Part shown: one piece after another, positions 21,056-30,810 of the stretch
How the letters are laid out: every line of letters starts with the position of its first letter
Numbering within the stretch: position 1 is the first letter of the stretch
Assembly: GCA_963556195.1 (NCBI GenBank)
Contig: OY744525.1
Location: forward strand, 76,379,344 to 76,443,343
Length of the DNA stretch: 64,000 nt
Direction: 5' to 3'
Source: Sepiola atlantica
Lineage: Eukaryota > Mollusca > Cephalopoda > Sepiida > Sepiolidae
Program-made: the position numbers and the translations under genes
Notes under the pieces: model-generated
What the model saw: the letters and a program-made list of their open reading frames with translations, nothing else
Told to the model about the DNA's origin: nothing
The model's database searches: none

Positions 21056-21121
<66 letters not shown>
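21056..21121. repeat. Compound (TA)n(GA)n microsatellite
   Basis: TA to 21100, then GA to 21121. Confidence 0.97.
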
Positions 21122-21169
21122 GGTAGTGCAGTATTAGTGCAGTTCCAACGAGAGAAAAGTATATATGTA

Positions 21170-21433
21170 AAGGAGTAAGGTTACCAACATTTGTAAAATG
21201 TTTTTTTCAACATTTATTTATTATTTTGTTATTTTATCATTTTATAATTTTATATAACGCGTTTCAAGAGATATGTAAATCCATTTGAAGAAATGTTTTT
21301 CGATTTGAAAGAGTGTTGTTTCATTCTGATGAAAGCGGACCACCGCTTGAAACGTGTTATATAAAATTATAAAATGATAAAATAATAAATAAATGTTGAA
21401 AAAAAACATTTTACAAATGTTGGTAGCCTTACT

Positions 21434-21437
<4 letters not shown>
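21170..21437. repeat. Long hairpin (about 95 bp arms) with hammerhead core in the loop
   Basis: Arms 21170-21268 and 21346-21437 are inverted copies with few mismatches and a 77-base loop. Spanning the loop and the right arm is CTGATGA (21326-21332), a perfect 6 bp stem AAGCGG/CCGCTT with an ACCA loop, and GAAA (21349-21352). This is a complete hammerhead core plus stem II. The arms would be stem III. No clear stem I is seen. TA tracts lie 50-70 bp upstream and immediately downstream. Confidence 0.75.

Positions 21438-21497
<60 letters not shown>
21438..21497. repeat. (TA)n microsatellite
   Basis: About 29 TA units between the long hairpin and the 657 bp element. Confidence 0.97.
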
Positions 21498-21501
<4 letters not shown>

Positions 21502-22153
21502 GGAATCATTATTTTAATCAATGAAACAGACGAGTGGAAAAAAAAAAAGGAAAATTGTTAAAATTACCTTAAGGCCTTATCGTCTGACCCTCTGAGAGGA
21601 AACGTCAGAATGGTAAATTAAAAACTAAAAGTCGAATGAGATATGAGGGGAAAAACCTATTTCAATATGAGGAAAAGATTGAGAGAGGAAGAAAAAAAAG
21701 AAAAAAAAAAGGTAAATCTCTCAACGTTATGGTGGCTTTGAATCATTAAAGATCTCCAACTGATGCTTCAAAATCTTTTGTCTACACAGGCTAAGTCGAG
21801 AGTTGTTAATAACTAACGCCTCAATAATATTGAGATGGTAGTTCGACCTGGCACTATGTAAAACAGAAAACCACCCATCGGAATAGTTGTCAGAACAACT
21901 ATTTGTACTTACGAGGTGATTACCGATGGCTGATTCCTGTGCCTGAAAATTCCCGGATGATCTCGAAACCTTGTGTAGGCGAATATCACGTGGTATGTGT
22001 TGGGATATTCTAAATTCTAATCTTTGGGATGTCTTGCCAACATAGTCAGGGTCAGACGATAAGGCCTTAAGGTAATTTTAACAATTTTCCTTCTTTTTTT
22101 TTTTTTTTTTTTCCACTCGTCTGTTTCATTGATTAAAATAATGCTTCCTCTAA
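21497..22153 (-). mobile_element. 657 bp element with ~95 bp inverted termini and a GIY-YIG frame
   Basis: Terminal inverted repeats 21497-21590 and 22049-22153 are nearly identical apart from the length of an internal A/T run. They share TTAGAGGAA-TCATTATTTTA, ACAGACGAGTGGAAA and TAAGGCCTTATCGTCTGACC (gap marked by dash). The interior carries a minus-strand GIY-YIG frame. Inverted ends plus a GIY-YIG domain fit a heavily deleted Penelope-like element. A non-autonomous DNA element that captured the domain is the alternative. Confidence 0.7.
21727..22059 (-). CDS. GIY-YIG endonuclease fragment, Penelope-type, uninterrupted
   Basis: An open frame of about 110 codons with no internal stop runs from near 22059 to the TAA at 21727-21729. 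It lacks an ATG near its start, so it is the 3' part of a longer protein. It reads SSDPDYVGKTSQRLEFRISQ at the start, then SAIGNHLVSTN, GWFSVLHSARSNYHL, IIEALVINNSRLSLCRQ. The DYVGKT..R...RI.QH core is the GIY-YIG motif (degenerate first half, YVG second half) with the conserved Arg. The EA.VI...LCRQ end is typical of GIY-YIG domains fused to Penelope reverse transcriptases, where they nick target DNA. The Glu of IIEAL is the likely metal-binding residue. The upstream RT is missing. Confidence 0.75.
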   Translation of the reverse strand, partial: SSDPDYVGKTSQRLEFRISQHIPRDIRLHKVSRSSGNFQAQESAIGNHLVSTNSCSDNYSDGWFSVLHSARSNYHLNIIEALVINNSRLSLCRQKILKHQLEIFNDSKPP

Positions 22154-22326
22154 AATTGATCCTACGATTCTGTAGTACACGAAATTTACTTATATATATA
22201 TATGGATTGATGAAAAATCATTCCTTTAAAAGAGTTGGAGCTGGAGCAACTCGTTTTAAAAAATGGGGAGCATAGTGTGGGAGTTGGAGCAGCTCCCAAA
22301 GTAGTGGAGCATGTATATGTGTATAT
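22154..22326. other. Spacer with short TA tract and GGAGCTGGAGC-like words
   Basis: GTTGGAGCTGGAGCAACTC and GAGTTGGAGCAGCTCC (22234-22300) form a small imperfect duplication. No gene. Confidence 0.5.
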
Positions 22327-22510
22327 GGAAAATTAGTTTATGTAATAGTGGATAAGCAAGACAATATGTTAGCAGAAATAAGGACACAAACACACATCAT
22401 TAAAGCTGAACCAAGATATTTCGGTCGATTTGTTCCACCATATTCATTTGGTAAATTTATTTCTACTAGCATGTTACTTGCTTATCCACTATTCCGTAAA
22501 CTAATTTTCC
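22327..22510. repeat. Foldback, about 53 bp arms (family G end)
   Basis: Arms 22327-22380 and 22458-22510 are inverted copies with roughly nine mismatches (GGAAAATTAGTTTA, AATAGTGGATAAGCAAG shared). The loop carries GATATTTCGGTCGATTTGTT, also seen in family G at 5565 and 53490. Confidence 0.8.
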
Positions 22511-22619
22511 ATTTTTTCTGAAATTTTTATTTCATATTTGCTCCCTTTTGTTTATAATGTACTATTCCAATCTTTTTATTTTTTGCTTTCTTTATTACCT
22601 TAAACTGTTGATAAACAAA

Positions 22620-22900
22620 GCGAGAGAGAGAAAGAAAGAGAGAGAGGGAGAGAGAGTGTGGGAGAGAGAGCGAGAGTAATAATGACTATAGAATAAGAGT
22701 TGGGAGTCAAACAACAGTAGAAAGAGAGTGAAAGTGATAGAAAGTTAGTAAGAGATGGGTTACTTGAAATGTTATTTCCAAATTACGGCTAATTAAAACA
22801 AAATGGAGTTTTTTTCAAACATAACTCAATCCCAAAACTAAGGAATATTTTAGCATGTATTCTGCGTGATTAACTCAGCTTTAGTATAATAATAGATTAG
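22620..22900 (+). repeat. GA-rich tract and repeat K, copy 1
   Basis: GA/GAAA repeats at 22620-22680. ATTAACTCAGCTTTAGTATA (22869-22888), followed by TAA units, recurs at 60472-60500, where it leads into a long TAA microsatellite. Confidence 0.55.
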
Positions 22901-23098
22901 GGTCTTCCATATAAAAATATAAATAAATGCTTGCTGAAAACTTGTAGTGCTTAGGAACTTGAAAATTGGAAGACAGAGTTTCAGTCATGAAAACATGACA
23001 TTTTTTATATACTTGATCTTAAACTATAAAGAATCCAACCTGAGAACTGTTTACAGTTATTGAGAAACACTACTTTTTCTTAATGATTGCCAAGTATA

Positions 23099-23452
23099 TG
23101 TATTTACTTCTCTGCAGGAGTTAGGCACAAGGCTAGTTTTATCTTACTCCCACAAGTAAGATGTGACCACAGCTCGGGTCGAGTAAGTGGGGTTTGAAAA
23201 GCCAGCGCTCGAGAAAGTGAGCACTTTGGCCATTAAAAATTGCCTGGGCAGCCCCGTCGGCATTCCCCGGTAGGAGCGCCTCAGGCAGTAAGCAATAAAC
23301 TTACTCCTCCCCAAAGAGGGGAGGCGAAGCCTGGGAGGATGAACCTCCTAGAACTGCACAGGACAAACCCACAGACCGGCGGAATCAAGCCCGAAGGACA
23401 AGACGACACCCGTCTATAGGGTGCAGTATCCATCGGAACAGATACTACACTT
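23099..23452 (-). mobile_element. U2-headed SINE, copy 1 (head 5'-truncated)
   Basis: Minus-strand copy running from AGTGTAGTATCTGTTCCGAT (23451 downward) through the GCAGTTCTAGGAGGTTC, CCTCCCAGGCTTCGCCTCC, CTTTGGGGAGGAGTAAGTTT and GGGGAATGCCGACGGGGCTG motifs to the tail CCTTGTGCCTAACTCCTG. It lacks the first ~26 bases of the U2-like head present at 32325 and 59722. Confidence 0.85.
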
Positions 23453-23880
23453 ACTTCCTAGCGTGCCAGGTAGTAGCTTTTGAATTTTTTAAGTTCAATT
23501 TTATTTTCATGAACTCACTCGATTTATAAGGATACCGTCATCTTTTTTGCGTGTAAGGGGAGATAACTCTTTCTCTTTGTGAAAGTTAATGAAACGAGTT
23601 CATTTAAGTATTATGTACCAAAGGAAAGTTTTTAGTCTGCAGACCAGGAAAGAGAATTTCTCTCACCTTTAGAATGATAAATTCAAAATTAAATCATACA
23701 AAGAAAAAAGAAAATAATTAGTTAGCATAAATTACCTATTAAAATTGAAATGACTATCTTTTGAATTCCAATACGGTTGGTCAGGCATTATTCTTATTGC
23801 CAAACTTTGATTTAACTATTTCTTCTGTTTCTATAGTTTTTCTACTATTTTGGGGTAACATATTAAACAGTTTGCTGCCT
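23453..23880. other. AT-rich sequence, nothing recognised
   Basis: No motif found. Confidence 0.45.
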
Positions 23881-24260
23881 TGTGAGATTACTATATTTAT
23901 TTTTATTGCATCTTCCCTTCTTTAATCATTTGTTTATTAGCTTGTTTTACTTTTTTCACTTCCCCTTTTTTCCTGTTCTTTCTTCAATTCTCATGAAGTT
24001 TTTTTCTTTTTTTCCTTTTCTATGCATTTTTTTTTATTTTCTTTCATTTTTTTTCTTTTTCTTCCAATTCCTTTCTGCATTTCTTTTTCCTGTCTTAGTT
24101 TTCCTTTCTTTTGCCTTACACATGATTTTTTTAAAAACTTTTATTTTCTATAATTTTCTTATTTTCTTTCTTGCACTTCTCCTCGATGCTTGTATTTTCC
24201 TTCCCTTTCTTTACCAACTTTTCTTTCTTTCTTTCTTTTTTAAAATAAATTATTAATTAA
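23881..24260. repeat. Polypyrimidine (T/C-rich) tract
   Basis: About 380 bases that are almost all T and C on the plus strand, with TTTCTTT words. The 124-codon frame through it is Phe/Leu-rich low complexity and not a gene. It could form purine-pyrimidine triplex DNA. Confidence 0.8.
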
Positions 24261-24308
24261 TGAATCGATTTTTATTTTAAAAATTTTACAAATCGCACTT
24301 ATTTATAG

Positions 24309-24309
<1 letters not shown>

Positions 24310-24350
<41 letters not shown>
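24310..24350. repeat. (CA)n microsatellite
   Basis: About 20 CA units. Confidence 0.97.
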
Positions 24351-24351
<1 letters not shown>

Positions 24352-26344
24352 ATTTGATCAGGTAATTTTATTAATAAAGATGACATGTTCCAGCTTCCCG
24401 ACCGGATCAACAACAATAACTTCAATGTCAGCATTCCCACTGAACAGGGAGAGATAAGCAACTAACAATCATTCATAGCCCTATAAAGAATTTGGGCAAG
24501 GTGAGATTTAACCAAGGGAAGGGATGTGACCTAGTAATATTTCTGTATTGGCAATACAGGGTTTCCTGTTATGCAATGTTATGATGATAAATGTTAAAAA
24601 GGAAGTTCTTTTTTTTTTACTGCAGTGGCATATAAGAAAATGTATGTTTTCTTTTGTTTAGCATCACAAAACAACAATAATACTTGACTTTTGCCTTTAA
24701 ACTTTCATTCAAGACAGAAATGATTTTCTATTCAACAGTTTAAAGGCTTTAAAATAACTTTCTAATTATATAACGTTAATATATAGTTTGTCAGCTATTT
24801 TTAATCTATTGAAATCAGCTATTACTGGAGGCAGTAGATATAAATAGCCGATGTTATGTTTGTTGCATGTAAGTATAAGAATTTAATCATTTTATAAGAC
24901 ATTCAACTACTCATTTTTATTTATAAGATAAGTAATATCTTGTAAAAACGAAAATGGATCTTTAAAAATGCATGGTTTATGGTGTTTTCTTTATTTTTTT
25001 AACAATGAGTCGCCACTTATTAAGGCTAAAAGCCACCCAAGTGTAAGGGTTAATGAGATGGATGAATTGTCGGTTAAATGATGAAGTTGAATATAAGAGA
25101 ATTGAAAATAATAAATGGAATGAACGAAGTTCAATTACTTATGAGGACGGTTTATGACAAGTATTTGATATTAAATTTGAAGTTGTAATGTGTAGGGAAT
25201 CAGTCCTGTGGTAATGTGTTTCACAAATGGGAAGTTCTTGGAAAGAAACTCTGTTCATGGAAATCTCGTTTGATATTAGGCACACAGAGGAAGAAAGGAA
25301 AGTTCTTTGCAGCGGTGGTAGAAAACGAGTTCTTGCTGAGAATGTCTTACAAGAATTGCTTCTAAAGTTAATTTTTACCTCAAATAATGCCAACTTTTGT
25401 ATTAGTTGCTCAATGTTATTAGTTATCTAATGAGTAACGGTTCCCAGAAAATTATACAGCAATTTTCTCTTCTGGCATTAAAAAAAATGGCGAGAAAAAC
25501 TAACAAAAACAGGAAAACACTAACAGTTGGCTGTTTTTTTTTTATATCTTTTTAATCTTTTTATACCTCCACCCCCACAAAAAGTATGGCAATACAATAC
25601 AAATTGATGAAAATAACAAAAAATAATTTCATGCGAGTCATCCAATGGCCACCATTTAAAATCTTTGTTTCAAAATATTTCTTCAGTTTAGTTCACAATT
25701 ATCTAGAACAAAAAGTGTTTTTAATAACTTTCTTACCATTTAGAGGAGGGATGGGGGGTCTCGTTTCTCATGCTAATTTACTGTAAAATGAGATCTCTTT
25801 ACCTACAGGCTGCAAAGCCATGACATTTTTTATGCTTTCATCATTACCTAATTTTCTCCAACTGCTGATTTGAGAGTAAATGAATTACAATGGAAACGAG
25901 AACACCTCTCTAAAATATAACACATTTTTTTTTTCATTTTCTTAAACTAAAGAAATATTTTGAAAAGATTTGTTACCAAAAATGTTCACCAAAAAATCAT
26001 GAAAATTGTAGAAATATATTAAATTATTCAAACTTACAGTTGTATGATAATATCTTTATACAAGGTGCGGCATGAAATAATTCTGAAAAAAGAAAGAATG
26101 GAAATAGCGTCACTGTTTTCATGAAGATAAGACTGGAAACGAAAGCAAAAAAAAAAAAAAAAAAATATGCATAAAAATAACAGTTGAAGATAGCAAACAA
26201 ATATCCTCCACATCCTGTAGAAATAAAGTGATTATATTTCAAAAATGTAAATAACACATAATTTAAAAAAAAAAAATTATTTCACAGTTAAACATAACAG
26301 ATAATAAATTTAAATTAACGAATTACATAATATTTTCTTTTAAC
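24351..26344. other. No gene recognised
   Basis: Mostly AT-rich. Overlapping frames on both strands at 25139-25430 have no motif. A-runs at 26139-26165. Nothing in this stretch is duplicated elsewhere in the window that I could see. Confidence 0.45.
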
Positions 26345-26576
26345 GAGTTTTAAGAAGTATATCACACAAATGGAAGCTGTTGTTTGCAATACATTGATAG
26401 AGTCATTCCTAGAATTTCTATGTGTCATCTCTGATGGAATTGCGCTGATTTCCTCGTTGATCCTTTGTTTAAAATCATCGAGAATTCGAATATGATGTTG
26501 GAAAACCTTTTCCTTTAGGTATCCACAAAGAAAAAAACTAACAAGGGCTTAAATTGGGTGACCTTTCCGGCCACTT
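26345..26576 (-). pseudogene. Mariner/IS630-type transposase C-terminus (decayed)
   Basis: Minus-strand translation gives KWPERSPNLSPC, then, after a stop and shifts, FFSLWIPK and KQRINEEISAIPSEM, ending near CIANNSFHLCDILL. This follows the 'WPPRSPDLTPLDFFLWGYLK..R...I..IP' layout of mariner-superfamily transposases around the third catalytic residue. The upstream catalytic blocks are missing, because the copy ends where a plus-strand LINE relic begins. Confidence 0.65.
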
Positions 26577-26607
26577 CATCTGCGCTTGTGCACCAACAAC
26601 TAGTCTC

Positions 26608-27120
26608 TCACTCTTGGACAAGGGACAAAAAAGAATTTCTAGCATGATAGGTCTTGCACTGTCTGCCAAGCTCGAGTACCTGTTGTATCGCCAGTGTTAC
26701 ATTCATGTGTTTGTTTTACAAGTACTTCCATGGAGAGTGCTCACCTCTCGGACGCTGGCTTTTCAACCCCCACTTTCCGACCCGACCTTGGGTCACATCT
26801 TACTTGTGGGAGTAGGATAAAACTGGCCTTGTGCCTAACTCCTGGCGAGGAGTAAATAATACTTCCATGGAATGTGCTCCGATGTGCTTACTGCACTTAT
26901 ACTCCCTAAACGAATATACCCCCGACCCACTTGACCAACAGCAAAATTCCACCCCTTTAATGTAAAGGTCCCTAGATGCCGGAATATTTTATTTTCTAAT
27001 AGCTTCTTTCCTCGGACTGCTTGCCTTTGGAATTCCCTTGCTGTTCCCTGTAAACCCCACTCGATCGCACCAACATGCAGAAATTTAAATATAATATGAA
27101 CAAACATCTTTCTGCCAAAC
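26608..27120 (+). pseudogene. Non-LTR retrotransposon ORF2 C-terminal third (decayed), split by a SINE
   Basis: The 5' half reads LLDKGQKRISSMIG with AKLEYLLYRQ. The 3' half, after a SINE at 26735-26859, reads YFHGMCSDVLTALILPKRI, YPRPT, KFHPFNVKVPRCRN and NSFFPRTACLWNSL. This is the 'LLDKVQRR ... LFYRYYHG.C...L ... SFFPRTxRLWNSLP' end of LINE polyproteins. There are stops after YPRPT and after NLNII. The YFHG codons fall on the target duplication, so the insertion interrupted this domain. Confidence 0.8.
26735..26859 (+). mobile_element. U2-headed SINE, 5'-truncated copy with target duplication
   Basis: Only the 3' ~125 bases of the SINE are present (GTGCTCACCTCTCGGACGCT to GAGGAGTAAATAA). 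It is flanked by a perfect 12 bp direct repeat TACTTCCATGGA at 26723-26734 and 26860-26871. The target duplication plus 5' truncation shows LINE-type retrotransposition and defines the family's 3' end. Confidence 0.9.
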
Positions 27121-27794
27121 TCCCAACCTAGGCTGGCCTTTATAAATCTGGCCGTACCACAGTAGCTCCTTACGCTTTAATAGCAATATGCCTTGTTATG
27201 GGGTGAAAAGTAAAAAATTTAAAAAATGTAAAAAAAGAAGCTCAAATGCCAAGGAAACATTCTGCTCGACACTTCATGATAATTGATAGAGAAACATGAA
27301 CATGATAGAAATATTTTCATAATAATTGGTTTAGAAAATAAAAATGATGGTGCTTAGCCTACTAATTGAGACCTACCTTGTCTGTTTACCGTCACTCCAG
27401 GCCACAATATGCTAACTTTAAATGTAGGAAATCATTATGCCTCACTCTGTGTCTTCAGAAAGATTTGCTAACAAAAGTTTCCGAGGATGGAGGATTGATC
27501 CGAATATCGCCATACCCCCTCCAACTAATATAATATAACAATCAAAGTTGTAGGTTTTTATTCAATTATGTTTACATATAAAATTTGGTTCATAAAATAT
27601 GTTTATTTAATATAAATATGAAGCCAACTGGAAGTGTAAATAATTCAATAACTCGCACAAAAGAAAGTGTTGAAATGTCAAAGGGAAGTAACTCGTGTTT
27701 TCCACAAAATAATTACTGTTACTGTTTTGGCAAAAACGAAAGAAGTTACTTCCCTTGGTTTAAAATTACTTCATTCATCATTATTTGCTTGTTG
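27121..27794. other. AT-rich sequence, nothing recognised
   Basis: The open frame 27585-27857 runs into repeat family A and has no motif. Confidence 0.45.
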
Positions 27795-27935
27795 GCTTTG
27801 TTTTACGTCATATCAGCCCTTTTCGGACTATTTAATGTCGAACCCAATCATGGGTAAAAGTTTTATGCTTTAAGTTTTTAATATCTCCAAATATTTATTC
27901 ACGGCGTTGGCTTTAACTATTTATTCATGATGTAA
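27795..27935 (+). repeat. Dispersed repeat family A, copy 2 (5' part)
   Basis: TTTTACGTCATATCAGCCCT, GGACTATTTAATGTCGAACC, AAAAGTTTTATGCTT and ATATTTATTCACGG align with 6310-6440. Confidence 0.7.
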
Positions 27936-29608
27936 ATGTATGTGTATACTACCGGTTTTGTCATACCTAATATTGGACCTGACTTATTCGGAAAATTACT
28001 TTAATTAGGCCCTAATTTAAAGAAAAAAGTTTGCGGTTCTTCTACAGCTAGGAATACATATCCGCCCGAATGTTTCCGCTTGCGGTTACGGGAAAAAACG
28101 GAAATGGCCGTAGCAATTTACGATTTGAAAATCGGGAAAAAATGTAAACCCAACTGCAAAACACAAATGATTTAAACAGCCTTTTGAAAAACTAATTGCA
28201 TTTTGCCCCCCCCCCCCTTCCAAAAAAAAAGAAAACAGCCGCATGGCAAATATCCAAAATTGTCACAAATGCAAACAGAAACACCCTTTTGATTAGTTAG
28301 GGGTAGGGTTTAAAAAATGTTAGCCCCTGAGTTGGAAAAACTTCCTCAAAAAAGAAAGAAAGAAAAGAAAGTTGATTATTACAAGGAATGAGGGTAGGGA
28401 ATAGTTGACCATAACCTTAAGTCAAGGAAAAAAGTTGTTACATTTAATGTCTGTACTAATTGACTGTTCAGTGACGGTTCGGACATTTCTGGTCTGTTTC
28501 GTAAATCGGAAATATTCAGACTAATATGGATCCCCAGCTATAAAAGTACCGATTGTTAAAAGTAAGCATTTTTAAATAAGTACTAAAATGTAAAAGCATT
28601 CGTTTTTTTTTCTTCATTATTTCGTTACTATCTTATTATAATAGAGATGTCGTGTCATCTATGACCAGCACTATGTTGAATTTCTCAAACACATCACGTG
28701 CTATTCATAAAGATTTGCTTAAAATGTTATTGACTGAGAATTATTGTCCATCACAATTGTTATTTTGTTATTTTTAGCTTGCTAAAGAGCCGTACAATGT
28801 CAGTGGTAAGTGTTGTGGCCTTAAAGGACAAAAAGAAAGAAAAAAAAACAGGTAGGTAGAGTTAACAAGAGTATGCATGTACATAGCGTCTCTGTCTATT
28901 ACCACCATTATCATTATTCATAGTGTCAGGAGTTCACATGTAGCGACACAATAGGATATATATCACCATAACAGTAAGTATGTTTCAATTCTTTTTATAC
29001 ACGGAACAGAAAAAAATATAAGAGAAAATACGTAGAATTAAGATAAGAAATAATTAACGATAACTCAAAACATTTTTTTTTCTCTTAGAAAAGCTAAATG
29101 CAAATGTTGTGTAAAAAAAACAAAAACTTGAGCTTTACATCAAGTCAGTTTCCTAAAATATATTAAAACAAATATTATGAATGTATTAAACAGTCTATTT
29201 TGGTTCATGATGGGTGAAAAATAAATTACGTCTCCAAAAACATAGGCAACTGACCAAAGATATTTGCTCATGTAAGAAAAATATATAGCAATAACCATGA
29301 AATGAATAATGAATAAGAAGGATAAAAAACGATTAGGTGAATTAAATTCAAAATGTATTTTCTTTTAGAGAAAAACGATTGTAAAAGAATCGTTACAGAT
29401 TTTAACATACAAGGTATGTTTGAAAATGTACAATGTATTATGTACGATGTCAGTTTTAGAGCCAATAAATGTTTATCGCTTTTAGTATAAGCATTAGTAA
29501 TTGTATTCTTACATTTTTGGAGGGGCCACTTGTCCGGAGGGGGGGGGGTAGAAGAGATAGACAGAGTGTTTTAGCAGTGATACAGAGTGGAATGCAATAG
29601 GTATGAGT
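27936..29608. other. No gene recognised
   Basis: AT-rich, with a C-run at 28206-28218 and a G-run at 29540-29548. No coding motif. Confidence 0.45.
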
Positions 29609-29815
29609 TTAGGTCTAGGATTAGGTTTTGCATTGTATAACGGTTAAAAGTTATAGTCTGAGATTAGGGGTTTTGCATTGAGGTGTTGTATTATGGTTTA
29701 ACATTATAGTCTAATCCTAGACCAAAGCACTAGCTTTGGTCTAGGATTAGGGTTTTGCATTGAGGTGTAGTGTCAGAATTTAAAGTTATGGGCTAGGGTT
29801 AGAATTTAGTTGAGC
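29609..29815. repeat. Degenerate ~60-70 bp tandem repeat with a perfect palindrome
   Basis: The unit TCTAGGATTAGGGTTTTGCA plus TTGAGGTGT...AAAGTTATAG recurs about three times. A perfect inverted repeat, CTAATCCTAGACCAAAGC (29711-29728) with its complement at 29733-29750 and loop ACTA, sits in the middle. Confidence 0.8.
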
Positions 29816-29865
29816 ACAGGGCCACCTACTTCGGAAATGTCTCCCTATGACTGAAGATACTTTAA

Positions 29866-29869
<4 letters not shown>

Positions 29870-29921
<52 letters not shown>
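29870..29921. repeat. (TA)n microsatellite
   Basis: About 26 TA units, directly upstream of an RT relic. Confidence 0.97.
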
Positions 29922-29926
<5 letters not shown>

Positions 29927-30440
29927 CTGTCCGGGATATTGTCAAACTTATCTAGAATCTTGATGCCAGCAAGTCAACTTGTCCTGACAATATTCCAGTG
30001 TTTAAGAATCTGCTGCCGGAATTTCTTCCTATCTTTACAAAATTATTCAATTGTTGCTTCAAGGAGAAATGCTTTACATCTCCTTGGCAAAGTCTGTTAG
30101 TTTACTCAGTATTTTTAAAAAATTGATGATCTCCTGTGCATCATGAGTAAGTGGTTTAAACCTGTTATAAATCAAGAATTTGTCAACCACTGCAACAAAT
30201 GCAATCTACTTAATGACTAACAATATGGATTTTGGCTTGCAAGATTAACTGTTGATGTGCTGACTGTAATATCACATAGGATTAGTGAATCTCTTGATGG
30301 AGATTTTGATTCAAGAGCAATAGCTCTTGACATATCAAAGGCATTTGATAGGGACTGGCACAAAAGGTTGCTTCACAAACTTGCTAGCAATGAAATATCT
30401 GGCAATGTCTTTGTATCTATCAAATCCTTTCTCTGATAGG
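29927..30440 (+). pseudogene. Jockey-like non-LTR reverse transcriptase, N-terminal RT blocks (decayed)
   Basis: Shifting frames give VRDIVKLI, LDASKSTCPDNIPVFKNLLP (the LxxxKxxGPDxIP block), LFNCCFKEKCFTSPWQ, then fragments of a QEFVNHCNKCNLLND / QYGF-like block, and finally AIALDISKAFDR and LLHKLASNEISGNV. The last is the RT A block, where the D of LDISKAFD is the first catalytic Asp. Homology stops at about 30440, before the YADD box, next to a T-run. Several frameshifts make it inactive. Confidence 0.85.
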
Positions 30441-30639
30441 TCTATATATTAAAATTTTTTTTTTTTTTTAAAAGCTTATCGTACCACTAACCCTAAGTCC
30501 GGGGGTGGTTTCCAGTCAGATTAGAGTAAGCTTCTTTTTAAAAATCTTTTAAGTCTGAAATTAGCGACTACCTCGAAAAGAAACAGACGACCGCCATTTT
30601 ATTAGTTATTTCTTGCATATTTGTTTTATCCCCTTTTCT
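30441..30639. other. T-rich junction and unassigned sequence
   Basis: A T-run (30456-30470) follows the RT relic. No further motif. Confidence 0.4.
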
Positions 30640-30810
30640 GCACTTTTCTCCATTTTTGCCCAATTAATTATAGTTTCATAACAATTTGGTTCAGTCAATA
30701 ATTTAATGACTAGAACATACTGAAGTAATTAAATTCTCTCAAATCCTATTTTAAAAAATAAAACGGAACAAAAATGAAAGTAAAAAAAAAAAACTCTCGA
30801 GATATATACA
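30640..30810 (+). repeat. Dispersed repeat family H, copy 1
   Basis: AGTTTCATAACAATTTGGTT, CAATAATTTAATGAC and AATGAAAGTAAAAA followed by ACTCTCG match the end of 46905-47375. Confidence 0.55.

Noticed and set aside
23882..24256. 124-codon Phe/Leu-rich frame that could suggest a membrane protein
   Set aside because: It lies wholly in a polypyrimidine tract. Phe and Leu are what TTT/CTT codons give, and there is no signal or topology pattern.
29609..29815. Interstitial telomere array
   Set aside because: TTAGGG-like words occur only once per ~60-70 bp unit and are not consecutive hexamers.
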